DNA from: Corynebacterium jeddahense
Lineage (GTDB): Bacteria; Actinomycetota; Actinomycetes; Mycobacteriales; Mycobacteriaceae
Direction of reading: 5' to 3'
Assembly (NCBI RefSeq): GCF_028609865.1
Contig: NZ_CP063194.1
Location: 496,001-560,000 of the forward strand
Length of the DNA: 64,000 nucleotides
Positions 1-9,600 of the stretch are shown piece by piece. Under the pieces are notes generated by a model. It saw nothing but the letters and a program-made list of their open reading frames with translations. It ran no database searches and was not told where the DNA came from. Within the stretch, counting starts at the first letter, position 1, and each line of letters begins with the position of its first letter. The translations under genes and the position numbers were made by a program.

Positions 1-1
1 G

Positions 2-73
2 CCCGAGGGCGCCACGACTGGGTGGCTGCTGGTGTGGAGCAGGCGCAGCTGGCGGGTCGAGGCGGTGTACTAG
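2..73 (+). CDS. C-terminal end of an unidentified protein (cut by window edge)
   Basis: An open frame enters from the left edge and ends at a TAG at 71-73, giving the tail TTGWLLVWSRRSWRVEAVY. It would converge on the lipoprotein gene that ends at 89. With only 23 codons the protein cannot be identified, and it may be a chance open frame; codon choice is GC-rich like the neighbours. Confidence 0.3.
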   Translation, partial: PEGATTGWLLVWSRRSWRVEAVY

Positions 74-88
74 CTACTTCTGCGCTGG

Positions 89-667
89 CTACTTCTGCAC
101 GATGTCGACGACCACGCGCGTCGGATCGTGCAGCACCTGCACGGAGTACGGCAGCTCGGAGCGCAGGCCCACAACGACCTGGCTGCGCCCCTCGTAGGTG
201 CCGGCGCTCACCGCGTCGATGACGTTGCCGGTGTCGCCCGCCATCTGCACCGGGACGTCGTTGTCGTGGCCCAGCTCGAAGGGGTAGACGGTGCCGTCGA
301 TGTTGATGTTGAGGAAGGCGTTGCCCGCCACCTCCAGCGGGTGCCCGACGGTCTCCTGCATCGGCGTGGAGGTGTAATCCACGAACCAGCCGGGCTCGCC
401 CTCGCCCTCGAGGTCTACTACCACGCGGTCGAACCCGTCGTGCGCCCCGACGCGCACCCCCGTGACGGCGAGCTGGGACGGCGCGGACGGCCGCTGCGTC
501 TTCGGGGCGGGGTTGGCGGAGCCGAGCGGACCCGCCTGCTGGGTGGGCGCGGCGAGGCTGCCCGCCAGGGTCTCCGACTCGACCATGCCACCGCAGGCGG
601 TGCAGGTGGCCAGCGCCACGCTGCACACGCCGGCGAGGACGGCGCGGGGTCGGATCTTTTTCAGCAC
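89..667 (-). CDS. AMIN-like domain lipoprotein
   Basis: Small secreted lipoprotein, about 192 residues from the GTG at 667. The start is chosen because it opens a normal lipoprotein signal (VLKKIRPR, then a hydrophobic stretch) ending in a lipobox-like TAC with Cys; an upstream ATG at 736 would put about 23 arginine-rich residues before the signal. The mature part starts with a low-complexity Ala/Pro/Gln linker, followed by a domain with FDRVVVDLEG and a C-terminal RVVVDIVQ, the pattern of AMIN-like domains in actinobacterial lipoproteins. These are thought to bind cell-envelope glycans, but the exact role is unknown. It is divergent from the sucrase/ferredoxin-like gene across about 140 bases. 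Confidence 0.7.
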   Translation of the reverse strand: MLKKIRPRAVLAGVCSVALATCTACGGMVESETLAGSLAAPTQQAGPLGSANPAPKTQRPSAPSQLAVTGVRVGAHDGFDRVVVDLEGEGEPGWFVDYTSTPMQETVGHPLEVAGNAFLNINIDGTVYPFELGHDNDVPVQMAGDTGNVIDAVSAGTYEGRSQVVVGLRSELPYSVQVLHDPTRVVVDIVQK

Positions 668-805
668 CCCGCCACCGTATCTACTGCGCCGTGGAGCGCA
701 AAAAGATTTCGGGCGAAAACGGAAATGGTTACGCAAACGTCATAACTTGGATCGTTGTACAAGTTGCCGCGACTTGTGCGGGGAAGGCGAGGCTAAGCTG
801 ACGGC

Positions 806-1687
806 ATGCAGTTGTGCTCCGATGTAGAGGTCGAACCGCTGCCCGGCACCGCGAAGCCGGGCGCCACGTACGTGCTGTTCGAGTGGCCGGGCCCGTGGCC
901 GCGCGACGTGATGGGCGACGCGGCGCTGGGCGAGGAGCTCACCGCCCAGCTGAAACCGCTGCTCGCCGAGCACGACGCGACCCTGCTGCTCATCCGCCAC
1001 CCCACGCGCGAGGGCCGCGACATCGCGGACCACCACCTTTACCTCGTCTTCGCCGACCAGGCCGTCACCGAGGTGATGCACGTCGACGGGCCCGAGGCGC
1101 TACTCGACCTCGACCTCTCCGGCCCGGGCAAGAACGGTGCGCGCGAACGCGACCGCCCCCTGCTGCTCATCTGCACGCACGCGAAGCGCGACCGCTGCTG
1201 CGCCATGAAGGGCCGCCCGCTGGTCAACGAGCTCAACGAGCGTCACCCCTTCGGCCCGGGCAACGACATGGTCTGGGAGACCTCCCACATCAAGGGCCAC
1301 CGCTTCGCGCCGACAATGCTGCTCATGCCGTGGGCGTACAGCTTCGGGCGCATGAACGTCGAGGCCACCGACGCGATGCTCGCCGCGGCCGCCGACGGCG
1401 CATACTTCGTGCCCGGCAACCGCGGGCGCGGCACGCTCGGCCCGGTCGAGCAGGTCGCGGAGCTCGCGGTCGCAGCGGAGGTCCCGGGCGCGCGCTACGG
1501 CGAGTTCGCGGTCGAGCCCACGCGTATCGACGGCAGCTCCGCCTCCACCACCGTCACCCACACCGCCAGCGGGGATACCTACGCCGTCGAGCTGGAGCAG
1601 CGCCCGGTTTCCGGTGTTGTCGACTCGTGCGGGAAGGATCCGAAAGACAGCCGCGCCTGGGTGGCCGTGGGCGTCGCGCGGCAGTAG
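806..1687 (+). CDS. Sucrase/ferredoxin-like family protein
   Basis: A 293-residue soluble protein with the signature CTHAKRDRCCAMKGRPL near residue 115, which carries the cysteines of the thioredoxin-like ferredoxin fold of the sucrase/ferredoxin-like family. A later HRFAPTMLLMPWAYSFGR segment is also typical of the family. It may bind a [2Fe-2S] cluster, but its substrate and partners are unknown and the sucrase name is historical. The ATG at 806 is preceded by a -10-like TAAGCT at 794-799, ending six bases before the start, with no Shine-Dalgarno sequence, so the transcript is probably leaderless. Confidence 0.75.
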   Translation: MQLCSDVEVEPLPGTAKPGATYVLFEWPGPWPRDVMGDAALGEELTAQLKPLLAEHDATLLLIRHPTREGRDIADHHLYLVFADQAVTEVMHVDGPEALLDLDLSGPGKNGARERDRPLLLICTHAKRDRCCAMKGRPLVNELNERHPFGPGNDMVWETSHIKGHRFAPTMLLMPWAYSFGRMNVEATDAMLAAAADGAYFVPGNRGRGTLGPVEQVAELAVAAEVPGARYGEFAVEPTRIDGSSASTTVTHTASGDTYAVELEQRPVSGVVDSCGKDPKDSRAWVAVGVARQ

Positions 1688-1703
1688 CCCCCGCGCTAGC
1701 CCG

Positions 1704-2474
1704 CTACATGTACTCCGGGAGCACCTCGGACACCGACCCGATGACGCGGTCCGTGGCGGCCCGCACCTCGGCGGGGGAGTGGGGGAAGCTGTGGGAGGAG
1801 TCGGCGAGCGCGTGCATGGTCAGGTCGTTCCAGGAGTCGCCGAACGTGTAGAGCTCGACGGTGTCGCGGGGGAGCCGGAGGACGTCGAGAAGCTGGAGGA
1901 TGCCCGCGCCCTTCGAGCGGCCCGGGGCCATGAGGTCGATGTAGTCCTGGTTCTGGGCGACCTCGACGGTGCCCAGGGCCCGGGCCCAGTCGACGATCTC
2001 CGCGCGCAGGCGCGCCCGGCCCGGCACCCAGATGGGCACGACGGCGAAGCGGTGGAGGGGGATGTCGGCGACGGTCATCGGCGAGAAGTGGGCGGTGAAG
2101 TCGTGGTCCGCGCCGGTGTTGTTGGCGAAGACGCCGTCGACGTGGCCGAGCGTGGTGCCGAAGATGGCGAGGCCGGGGTGGGTGCCGTAGGCGTCGATAG
2201 TCTGGCGCACGACGGCGCCGTCGACCTCGTAGCCGAAGAGGAGCTCGCGGTTCGCGCCGTCGGTGGCGGACCCGCCGTTGGAGAGCACGCAGTAGTCGAA
2301 GGTGAGCCCGCTGCCGCGCATGCCGTGGGCGAGCGCCGAGCGGGAGCGGCCGGTGGCGGAAATGGCAAGATGCCCGGCAGCGCGCCAGGCATCGATCGCG
2401 GCGATGTCCTCGGGGCGGAACCCGAGGCCGGGGTGGTGGAGAGTGCCGTCGAAGTCGAACGCCGCAACCTTCAT
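1704..2474 (-). CDS. HAD-superfamily hydrolase (Cof-type phosphatase)
   Basis: A 256-residue haloacid-dehalogenase-like hydrolase. Motif I is at the N-terminus (AFDFDGTLH, nucleophile and acid/base Asp pair), motif II is SATGRS around residue 50, and motifs III/IV are the late Lys plus FGDSWNDLTM. The long insert between motifs I and III is the type IIB cap of Cof-like sugar-phosphate and flavin phosphatases; the substrate cannot be told from sequence. The start is set at the ATG at 2474 because it places motif I at residue 6. An open frame continues upstream into metI and is not coding. The gene lies 11 bases downstream of metI on the same strand and may be cotranscribed. Confidence 0.85.
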   Translation of the reverse strand: MKVAAFDFDGTLHHPGLGFRPEDIAAIDAWRAAGHLAISATGRSRSALAHGMRGSGLTFDYCVLSNGGSATDGANRELLFGYEVDGAVVRQTIDAYGTHPGLAIFGTTLGHVDGVFANNTGADHDFTAHFSPMTVADIPLHRFAVVPIWVPGRARLRAEIVDWARALGTVEVAQNQDYIDLMAPGRSKGAGILQLLDVLRLPRDTVELYTFGDSWNDLTMHALADSSHSFPHSPAEVRAATDRVIGSVSEVLPEYM

Positions 2475-2485
2475 GGCACCCAAAC

Positions 2486-3178
2486 CTATCGGCGCATGAC
2501 CTTCTTGGACAGCCAGTTGCCCAGGAACTGGGCGAGCTGGACGATGACCACGATGACCAGCACGGCAGCCCAGGTGACCTGGGGTTCGAAGGCGCGGTAG
2601 CCGTAGACGATGGCGAAGTCGCCCAGGCCGCCGCCGCCGATGTAGCCGGCCATGGCGGACATGTCGATCACGGCGATGAAGATGAAGGTGTAGCCGAGGA
2701 TGAGCGGGCCGAGCGCCTCGGGGAGGATGACGGAGGTGATGATCTTCCATGGGCTCGCGCCCATCGAGCGCGCCGCCTCGATGACGCCCGGGTCGATGGC
2801 CACGAGGTTCTGCTCCACGATGCGGGCGACGGTGAACGTGGCGCAGAAGCACATGACGAACGTCGCCGCGCCGCGGCCGATGGTTGTGCCCACGACGAAG
2901 TGCGTCACCGGGTAGAGCATCGCGATCATGATGATGAACGGGATGGGGCGGAAGAAGTTCACCGCCACGTTGATCAGCGTGTAGACGACCTTATTCTGCA
3001 GGATGCCGCCGGGGCGGGTGGTGTAGAGCAGCAGGCCCAACACGAGGCCGAAGAAGCCGCCGACCACCATGGTGATGGCGACCATCCAGAGGGTGTCGCC
3101 GACGGCGTCGACAAACGTGGGCCACAGCGAGTCCCAGTTCGGGGCCGCCAGTACGTACTCGGTGATGCCAGAGCTCAT
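2486..3178 (-). CDS. metI: Methionine ABC transporter permease MetI
   Basis: A 230-residue integral membrane protein with about five hydrophobic segments, and the EAA loop motif EAARSMGASPWKIITSVILPEALG around residues 134-157 that docks onto the ATPase. Length and layout fit MetI of the methionine uptake family. The start codon overlaps the end of metN by four bases, so translation is probably coupled. It forms the channel of the MetQNI importer with the two lipoproteins upstream. Confidence 0.93.
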   Translation of the reverse strand: MSSGITEYVLAAPNWDSLWPTFVDAVGDTLWMVAITMVVGGFFGLVLGLLLYTTRPGGILQNKVVYTLINVAVNFFRPIPFIIMIAMLYPVTHFVVGTTIGRGAATFVMCFCATFTVARIVEQNLVAIDPGVIEAARSMGASPWKIITSVILPEALGPLILGYTFIFIAVIDMSAMAGYIGGGGLGDFAIVYGYRAFEPQVTWAAVLVIVVIVQLAQFLGNWLSKKVMRR

Positions 3179-4203
3179 CGGGTGATCTCCTCAATCTCGG
3201 TCGTGCGCTGCAGGGTGGACAGGAAGTCGTTGATGGCGGCGTCGTCGCCGTTGAGGCGGACCGTCATCTTGCCGAACGAACGCTCCTGGAGGGTGGTGAT
3301 GCCGGCGTGCACCGGCTCGACGACCACGCCGCGCGCGCGGGCGGCCTCGGCGGCGCCGAAGAAGCCGGAGTCCGCTGTGAGGTCCACGGTGAACAGGCGC
3401 CCGGGCGTGGCCAGCAGCTCGCGCCGCTCCACCTCGTCCGGCGTGTTGCGCAGGCTGGTGGCGGCGAAGCGCTGCGCCACGGCCGTCTGCGGGTTGGCGA
3501 AGACGTCGTATACGCTGCCGTACTCCACCACGCGGCCGTTCTCCATCACGGCGACCTTGTCGGCGATGGAGCGGATGACGTCCATCTCGTGCGTGATCAC
3601 CACGATGGTGATGCCGAGCTCCTCGTTGACGCGGCGCAGCACGCCGAGCACTTCCAGGGTGGTTTCCGGGTCGAGGGCTGAGGTGGCCTCGTCGGCGAGG
3701 AGCAGCGACGGGTTGGTCGCCAGCGCGCGGGCGATGCCGACGCGCTGCTTCTGGCCGCCGGAGAGCTGCTCCGGGTAGTTCTCGCCGCGCTCGGACAGGC
3801 CCACGAAGTCGAGCAGCTCGGCGACGCGGCGCTTGCGCTCCTCCTTGCCCACGCCGGCCAGCTTGAGCGGGTACTCGATATTGCCCGCGGCCGTGCGAGA
3901 GGAAAACAGGTTGAACTGCTGGAAGATCATGCCCACGTTGCGGCGGATCTCGCGCAGCTCGCGCTCGGGCATGCCGACCACGTCGGTGCCGTCGAGAAGC
4001 AACTGCCCGCTCGTGGGCATGTCGAGGCCGTTGATGAGGCGGACAAGCGTGGACTTGCCGGCACCCGAGTAGCCGATCACGCCGAGGATCTCGCCGGGTT
4101 CGACGGTCAGGGTGACGTCGTCGACGGCGGTGACCTCGCGATCCTTGGTTTTGAAGACCTTGGAAACGTTCCGGAACTCAATCCGGGTGCCGGTTGCAGC
4201 CAT
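3175..4203 (-). CDS. metN: Methionine ABC transporter ATP-binding protein MetN
   Basis: A 342-residue ATPase that powers methionine import. The Walker A motif GYSGAGKST is at residues 44-52, followed by a Q-loop (IFQQFNLF), the ABC signature LSGGQKQRV, Walker B LLLADEATSAL and the switch His in ITHEMD. The last ~80 residues form the NIL domain that senses methionine and gives transinhibition in MetN. It is second to last in the operon, abuts metQ1 with no spacer and overlaps metI. Confidence 0.95.
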   Translation of the reverse strand: MAATGTRIEFRNVSKVFKTKDREVTAVDDVTLTVEPGEILGVIGYSGAGKSTLVRLINGLDMPTSGQLLLDGTDVVGMPERELREIRRNVGMIFQQFNLFSSRTAAGNIEYPLKLAGVGKEERKRRVAELLDFVGLSERGENYPEQLSGGQKQRVGIARALATNPSLLLADEATSALDPETTLEVLGVLRRVNEELGITIVVITHEMDVIRSIADKVAVMENGRVVEYGSVYDVFANPQTAVAQRFAATSLRNTPDEVERRELLATPGRLFTVDLTADSGFFGAAEAARARGVVVEPVHAGITTLQERSFGKMTVRLNGDDAAINDFLSTLQRTTEIEEITR

Positions 4204-5097
4204 TTACTTGTACTCCTCCACGAGGTTGTCGAGGATCTTGTTCAGGTCCTCCTTCGAGCGCTGGACCTGCACGGCCGTGCCGTTGGAGTCCTCGTTGAGC
4301 GCCTCCGTCACCTCAGGCGACTGCCAGATGTCCACGAGCTTCTCGTACGTCGGGTTGTCCAGGTCGTCGCCCGAGACAGTGAAGACGTTGATGTACGGCT
4401 CCGCGAGCTCCGAGTTCGGATCGTCCGCCGCGACGGAGGATGCCGGGTCGATGCCCGCGCGCTGCAGCCAGTTGTTGTTGATGATGGCGGGACGGCCCTC
4501 GTTGTACGCGTTTGGCGTCTGCGAGGCGTCGACGGCGACGACCTTCACCTTCGAGGCGTTCTTGTCCACGTCCGCCGGCGTCGGCGTGAGCTTCGGTGCG
4601 CCGTCGCGGAGCTTGAGCAAGCCCGCCTGGACGAGCACGTTGATCGCGCGGCCCTGGTTGGACGGGTCGTTCGGGATCGCGACCTCTTGGCCGTCGATGC
4701 CGTCGAGCGACGTGTGATCCTTCCAGAACAGGCCGAGGACGTTGATCTCGCCGGAGCCGATGATGCGCAGGTCCTTGCCGGACGTGGCGTTGTACTGCGC
4801 CTGGTAGTTGATGGTCTGGAACTTCGAGATCTCGATCTGGCCCTCGGACTGCGCCGGGTTGACCTGCGGGTACTCGGAGAACCGCACGATGTCCAGGTGG
4901 ATGCCGTTCTTCTCCGCTTCGTCGGCGAAGACGCTCCAGGCCTTGAGGTCGGCGTCGGTCGTGCCGATCTTCACCGTCACGTTGTCGCCGTCGCCCTTGC
5001 TTGACGACGACGATTCCGTCTCCGACGAGCAGGCCACAAGCCCCGTGGAGGCGATGAGCGCCGCTGCCGCCGCGGCGAGAAAGCGCTTGGTACGCAT
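4204..5097 (-). CDS. metQ: Methionine-binding lipoprotein MetQ, copy 1
   Basis: A 297-residue substrate-binding lipoprotein (NlpA/MetQ family). The signal peptide ends in LVACSS, with Cys as the lipidated residue, followed by a Ser-rich linker and the mature fold beginning VTVKIGTTD. Typical family blocks are present, such as IAIPNDPSNQGRA, NVLVQAGLLKL and AIINNNWLQRAG. It is membrane-anchored and delivers D/L-methionine to MetNI. It sits directly upstream of metN and 21 bases downstream of a second metQ. Confidence 0.92.
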   Translation of the reverse strand: MRTKRFLAAAAAALIASTGLVACSSETESSSSSKGDGDNVTVKIGTTDADLKAWSVFADEAEKNGIHLDIVRFSEYPQVNPAQSEGQIEISKFQTINYQAQYNATSGKDLRIIGSGEINVLGLFWKDHTSLDGIDGQEVAIPNDPSNQGRAINVLVQAGLLKLRDGAPKLTPTPADVDKNASKVKVVAVDASQTPNAYNEGRPAIINNNWLQRAGIDPASSVAADDPNSELAEPYINVFTVSGDDLDNPTYEKLVDIWQSPEVTEALNEDSNGTAVQVQRSKEDLNKILDNLVEEYK

Positions 5098-5118
5098 AGT
5101 GGTGGTCCCTTACTTCTA

Positions 5119-6012
5119 CTACTTGTTCTGCAGGCGGTCGAGGATGTCGTTGAGCTCCTGCTTGTCGCGGTAGACCGGCACGGAGGTGCCCTTCGAGTCC
5201 TTCGCCACCGCTTCCTCGACCTCGGGGGTCTGCCACAGCTCGACGAGCTTGTTCAGCGTCTCGTCGTCAATGTCGTCCTTGCGGGCGGCGAAGACGTTGA
5301 TGTACGGCTCGGCCTCCTTGGAGTTCGGGTCGTCCTGGAAGATGGAGGTGCTCGGCTCGATGCCGGCGCGGTCCAGCCAGGTGTTGTTGATGATCGCGGG
5401 GCGGCCCTCGTTGTAGGCGGACGGGGTCTGCGACGCGTCCACCGGGACCACGGAGACCTTGGAGGCGTCCTTGTCGATGTCGGTCGGTGTCGGCGCGAGC
5501 TCGTCGGCAATGTTGCCCTTGAGCTTGAGCAGCCCGGCCTGGACGAGCACGTTGATCGCGCGGCCCTGGTTGGACGGGTCGTTCGGGATCGCGATCTCCT
5601 TGCCCTCAATGCCGTCGAGGGAGGTGTGGTCCTTCCAGAACAGCGCGAGCGGCACGATCTCGGTGGAGCCGACGATGCGCAGGTCGTTGCCGGAGGACTG
5701 GTTGTAGGCGGCGAGGTACTTGATGTGCTGGAACTTGTTCACGTCGATTTCGCCCTGGGCGAGCGCCTCGTTGACCGGCGAGTAGTCCGAGAACTGGACG
5801 ATGTCCAGGTTGATGCCGTTGTCCTTGGCCAGGTCCTTGAACACGCGCCAGGCTTCCTGGTCGGACTCGGTCGTGCCGATCTTGACGGTGACGTTGCCGC
5901 CGTCCTTCGCGTTGTTGTCCTTGTTGTCGTTGGAGTCGTCGGAGCAGGCGACCAGGCCGGTGGCGGCGATGGCGGCCGCGGCGACGGTGGCAAGGGTGCG
6001 CTTCATACGCAT
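5119..6012 (-). CDS. metQ: Methionine-binding lipoprotein MetQ, copy 2 (first gene of operon)
   Basis: A second 297-residue MetQ-type lipoprotein: signal peptide with LVACSD lipobox, Asp/Asn/Lys-rich linker, then VTVKIGTTES. It has the same length as copy 1 and shares long identical blocks with it, so the pair arose by tandem duplication. Linkers and ligand-facing stretches differ, so ligand range may differ, for example methionine forms or dipeptides. The start ATG at 6012 follows a good AAGGAG ribosome-binding site. A -10-like TAGATT (6057-6052) and a McbR-like operator lie upstream. Confidence 0.9.
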   Translation of the reverse strand: MRMKRTLATVAAAAIAATGLVACSDDSNDNKDNNAKDGGNVTVKIGTTESDQEAWRVFKDLAKDNGINLDIVQFSDYSPVNEALAQGEIDVNKFQHIKYLAAYNQSSGNDLRIVGSTEIVPLALFWKDHTSLDGIEGKEIAIPNDPSNQGRAINVLVQAGLLKLKGNIADELAPTPTDIDKDASKVSVVPVDASQTPSAYNEGRPAIINNTWLDRAGIEPSTSIFQDDPNSKEAEPYINVFAARKDDIDDETLNKLVELWQTPEVEEAVAKDSKGTSVPVYRDKQELNDILDRLQNK

Positions 6013-6065
6013 GGGGGTCTCCTTATTCAGGGGGAATGTATGACGGGTGAGAATCTAGCACCCTA

Positions 6066-6081
6066 TGTACCGCTTAGTCTA
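6066..6081 (-). promoter_or_regulatory. McbR-like operator upstream of metQ2
   Basis: TGTAC-CGCTTA-GTCTA matches 8 of 10 arm positions of the corynebacterial McbR box (TAGAC-N6-GTCTA). The six-base spacer is the exact reverse complement of the spacer at metX and metY. It lies just upstream of the presumed -10 (6057-6052), in the -35 region, where a repressor would block polymerase. Confidence 0.6.
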
Positions 6082-6247
6082 TTTTCGCTCCGACTTGGTT
6101 GCCGATTGCCTACTGAGCTGTCTGCTCGCGCCCTCGCCTGGGGGCTGTGTCGGTTCGCCCCGCCTGTGGCCCGCCTGCCCGCCGGGGCCGCCTCGTCCCG
6201 CCCCACGCCCGCTCGTCCCGCCCCGCGCCCGCCGCACGCCTGCTCGG
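6082..6247. other. Non-coding GC-rich stretch
   Basis: First part of the ~640-base gap between metQ2 and dnaE2. It is rich in repeated cgcccg/ccgccc runs on the plus strand; I see no credible gene, only chance open frames. Confidence 0.5.
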
Positions 6248-6356
6248 CGCCCCCAATCGGCTAAATCCAGCTACAAAGGTCCAGCTTTTCGGCCCTGGGG
6301 GGCGAAAAGCTGGGTCTTTCCAGCTGGAAACAGGCCCAAGGGGCCGGCGGGGTAGG
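6248..6356. repeat. Palindromic repeat element, copy 1
   Basis: About 109 bases that recur 187 bases downstream. The core is a perfect 11 bp inverted repeat, CCAGCTTTTCG (6281-6291) and CGAAAAGCTGG (6303-6313), with an 11-base loop. It is flanked by shared outer blocks (CGGCTAAATCC on the left, TTTCCAGCTGGAAACAGG on the right, itself containing a short palindrome). This resembles a REP/ERIC-like dispersed element. It could fold in RNA from either strand, but there is no T-tract to make it a standard terminator. Confidence 0.75.
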
Positions 6357-6434
6357 GTTACGGCGCCCGTGTCTGGCTTGGCCCCCGGTGCCGCGCCGCC
6401 TCGCCCGCCTCGCCCGCCATCCCGCGCCGCCTGA

Positions 6435-6545
6435 CGCCCCCAACCGGCTAAATCCGGCTACAAAGGCCCAGCTTTTCGGCTCTGGAGGGCGAAAAGCTGG
6501 GTCTTTCCAGCTGGAAACAGGCTCGCGGGGCCGGTGGGGCAGGCT
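6435..6545. repeat. Palindromic repeat element, copy 2
   Basis: Second copy of the element, with the identical 11 bp stem (6468-6478 and 6490-6500), the same 11-base loop length and the same outer blocks, and only scattered base changes. The stem arms are unchanged while the loop differs, suggesting selection or recent copying of the palindrome. Confidence 0.75.
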
Positions 6546-6650
6546 GGAGGGGCCGAGAGGTCGGTGGGGCAGGGCCGCGAGCCGGCAGGCCAGGGCCGCG
6601 GCGCCCCGAACAAGTAGCACACAGTTTCGAACGATGGTAGCGTTCCCGCC

Positions 6651-9600
6651 ATGAGGTTCAACGGGGGAGCGCCGCTGTCGTGGTCGCGGCTCGAGCGCAT
6701 CCTCTCCGGTCGCCCCGGTCCGGAGCCGGTGCCGGTCGCCCACACCGGCGCCCACACCGGCGCCCACACCGGCGCCCACACCGGCGCCCACGCCGGCGCA
6801 CCGACCGCGAAGCCGGGCACGAAACCGGGCGCTGCGCCGCCAACGCCCCACGGCCAACAGCATCCGACGGCCCCGTTCGCGGAGCTGCACGCGGTAAGTT
6901 CGTACAGCTTCCTCGGCGGGGCGAGTGAGCCGGAGGACCTCGTCGCCAGGGCGGCTGAGCTGGGTATAACCGCGCTCGGTGTGCTCGACCGAGACGGGTT
7001 CTACGGCGCGGTGAAGTTCGCCGAGGCGGCCGCGGCGGCGGGCCTGGACACCGTGTTCGGGGCCGAGCTGACGCTCCTCGACCGGATCCTGCCCGTCATC
7101 GCGCGCGGGCCCGAGGGGTACAAGCGCTTAAGCCACCTCATGGCGGACGCGCACATGGCCACGCGCGAAAAGGACAAGGTCGCCTACCCGCCGCTCGAGC
7201 TCATCGGGGACCAATTGAATGGCACCTGCGTCGCGCTCGCCGGGTGGCGGTGGGCGGGCGAAATCGATCAGCTTATCGACGCCTTCGGCACCCCCAACGT
7301 CGTCCTCGAGTACGAGGTGTCCATGACGCCGGAGGACGCGGACCGGCACGCGGCGCTGGACCGGGCACGAGACACAGCGCGAGACGCACGCGCGGGAAAG
7401 CACGCGGAAAAACTCCCCGCCATCGTGACGGCGATGCCCGCCGCGGCGACGCGCGACCAGGCCCGGCTCGCCGCCGCGAAGCGGGCGCTGGCCAGACGAG
7501 AGTCGCTCGCCCAGGCGCACGGGGATCTGCACCCGATGGGGGCGAACTGGCTGCGCTCTGGCGAGCAGCTCGCGCGGATGCTGCCCGGCTGCGAGGAGAA
7601 GCTCGCCTATACCGTGGAGCTGGCAAAGAGCTGCGCGTTCACGCTCGACCTCGTCGCCCCGGAGCTGCCGAAATACTCCACGCCGGACGGGCGCAGTGAG
7701 ATGGACCACCTGCGCAACCTCACCATGGCGAGCGCGGAGGTGAGGTATGCGGTGCGGGGGCCGGAGGTGCGTCGTCAAGCAATGGCCCAGATCCGCTACG
7801 AGCTGGGCGTGATCGACGAGCTGAACTTCCCCGGCTACTTCCTCATCGTCTACGACCTCGTGCAGTTTTGCGTCAGGCAGAACATCATGTGCCAGGGGCG
7901 CGGGAGCGCGGCGAACTCGGCGGTGTGCTTCGCGCTCGGGATCACCAACGTCGAGCCGATCGAGGCGGGGCTGCTGTTCGAGCGCTTCCTTTCGCCCGAC
8001 CGCGACGGCCCGCCGGACATCGACCTCGACATCGAGTCGGGCCGGCGCGAGGAGGTCATCCAGTACGTCTACGAAACGTACGGGCGCGACAACGCGGCGC
8101 AGGTGGCCAACGTGATCACGTACCGCACGAAGGGGGCGGTGCGCGACGCCGCCCGCGCGCTCGGGTTCCCGCAGGGCGCGGCGGACAGTTGGGCGAAGGG
8201 GATGACGGAGGTGCCGGAGGGCGTCGAGAAGCTGGCGGCCCAGTTCAAGGGGCAGCCGCGCCACCTGGGCATCCACTCCGGCGGCATGGTCATCTGCGAC
8301 CGCCCGATCGCCGACGTCGTGCCCGTCGAGTGGGCGCGCATGGAAAACCGCTCGGTGGTGCAGTGGGACAAGGACGACTGCGCCTCCGCCGGCCTGGTCA
8401 AGTTCGACCTGCTCGGCCTCGGCATGCTCGAGGCGCTGCACCACATGGTGGACCTCGTGGAGGAGACGACGGGGCGCACGGTGCACCTCTGGGAGCTTTC
8501 GCTTGACGACGCCCACGTGTACGACATGCTCTGCCGCGCCGATTCCGTCGGCGTCTTCCAGGTCGAGTCCCGCGCGCAGATGGGCACCCTGCCCCGGTTG
8601 AAGCCGCGCTGCTTCTTCGACCTCGTCGTGGAGGTCGCGCTCATCCGCCCCGGCCCGATCCAGGGTGGCTCCGTGCACCCTTACCTGCGGCGCCGCGACG
8701 GCCTCGAACCGGTGACCTACGACCACCCCGTGCTCGAGCGCTCTTTGGGCAAGACGCTGGGCATCCCCCTGTTCCAGGAGCAGCTCATGCAGATCTGCAT
8801 CGACGCCGCCGGGTTCTCCGGCCGCGAGGCAGATGCGTTACGACGAGCCATGGGCTCCAAACGCTCCCCCGCCAAGATGGCCGCGTTGCGGGCTCGCTTC
8901 TTCGAAGGCTGCTGGCGCACCAACGAGATCGGTGAGGACGTGGCGGAGCGGCTCTGGCAGAAGATCGTGGCGTTCGCCGCGTACGGCTTCCCGGAGTCGC
9001 ACTCCCAGTCGTTTGCGTCGCTGGTGTACTTCTCCGCGTGGTTCAAGTACCACTACCCGGCCGAGTTCTGCGTGGGGCTCTTGCGCGCGCAGCCGATGGG
9101 GTTCTACTCGCCGCAGTCGCTCATCCAGGACGCGCGGCGCCACGGGGTGGAGGTGCTGCCGGTGTGTGTGAACAACTCCGGGCGGGAGGCGCTGTGCGTG
9201 GATTCCTCGACGATCCGGATGGGGCTCGGGCTCGTGCGCGGCCTCGGCGACGCGGCTGCCGACAGGATCGAGGCGGCCGCCCCGTTTTCGGACATCGCCG
9301 ACCTTTCGCGCCGGGCGGATCTGTCGGTGGACCACGTCGAGGCGCTCGCCCGGGCTGGGGCGCTGGACTGCTTCGGCGTCACGCGCAGGCAGGCACTGTG
9401 GCAGGCGGGCGTGGCCGCCACCGAGCGCGAGGGGATGCTGCCGGGGCTGTCGTCGGTGGTGGCGCCGGCGTTGCCCGGCATGAACGCCTTCGAGCTCATG
9501 GCCGCCGACGTCGCCGTCACCGGTGTGACGCCGGGGGTGATGCCGGTGGCGATGGTGCGTTCGGCGCTGACGGCGCAGGGGGTCGTGCCGGCGTCCGAGC

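Noticed and set aside
1704-2852. 382-residue version of the HAD hydrolase
   Set aside because: The N-terminal extension overlaps metI out of frame and is rich in His/Arg/Gly. HAD motif I falls at residue 6 from the ATG at 2474.
6607-6640. Possible LexA (SOS) box upstream of dnaE2
   Set aside because: CGAACA at 6607-6612 and TCGAAC at 6627-6632 look like left half-sites, but neither has a matching right arm (GTTCGA). With the -10 at 6638-6643 the position would suit, but two half-sites are too weak to call.
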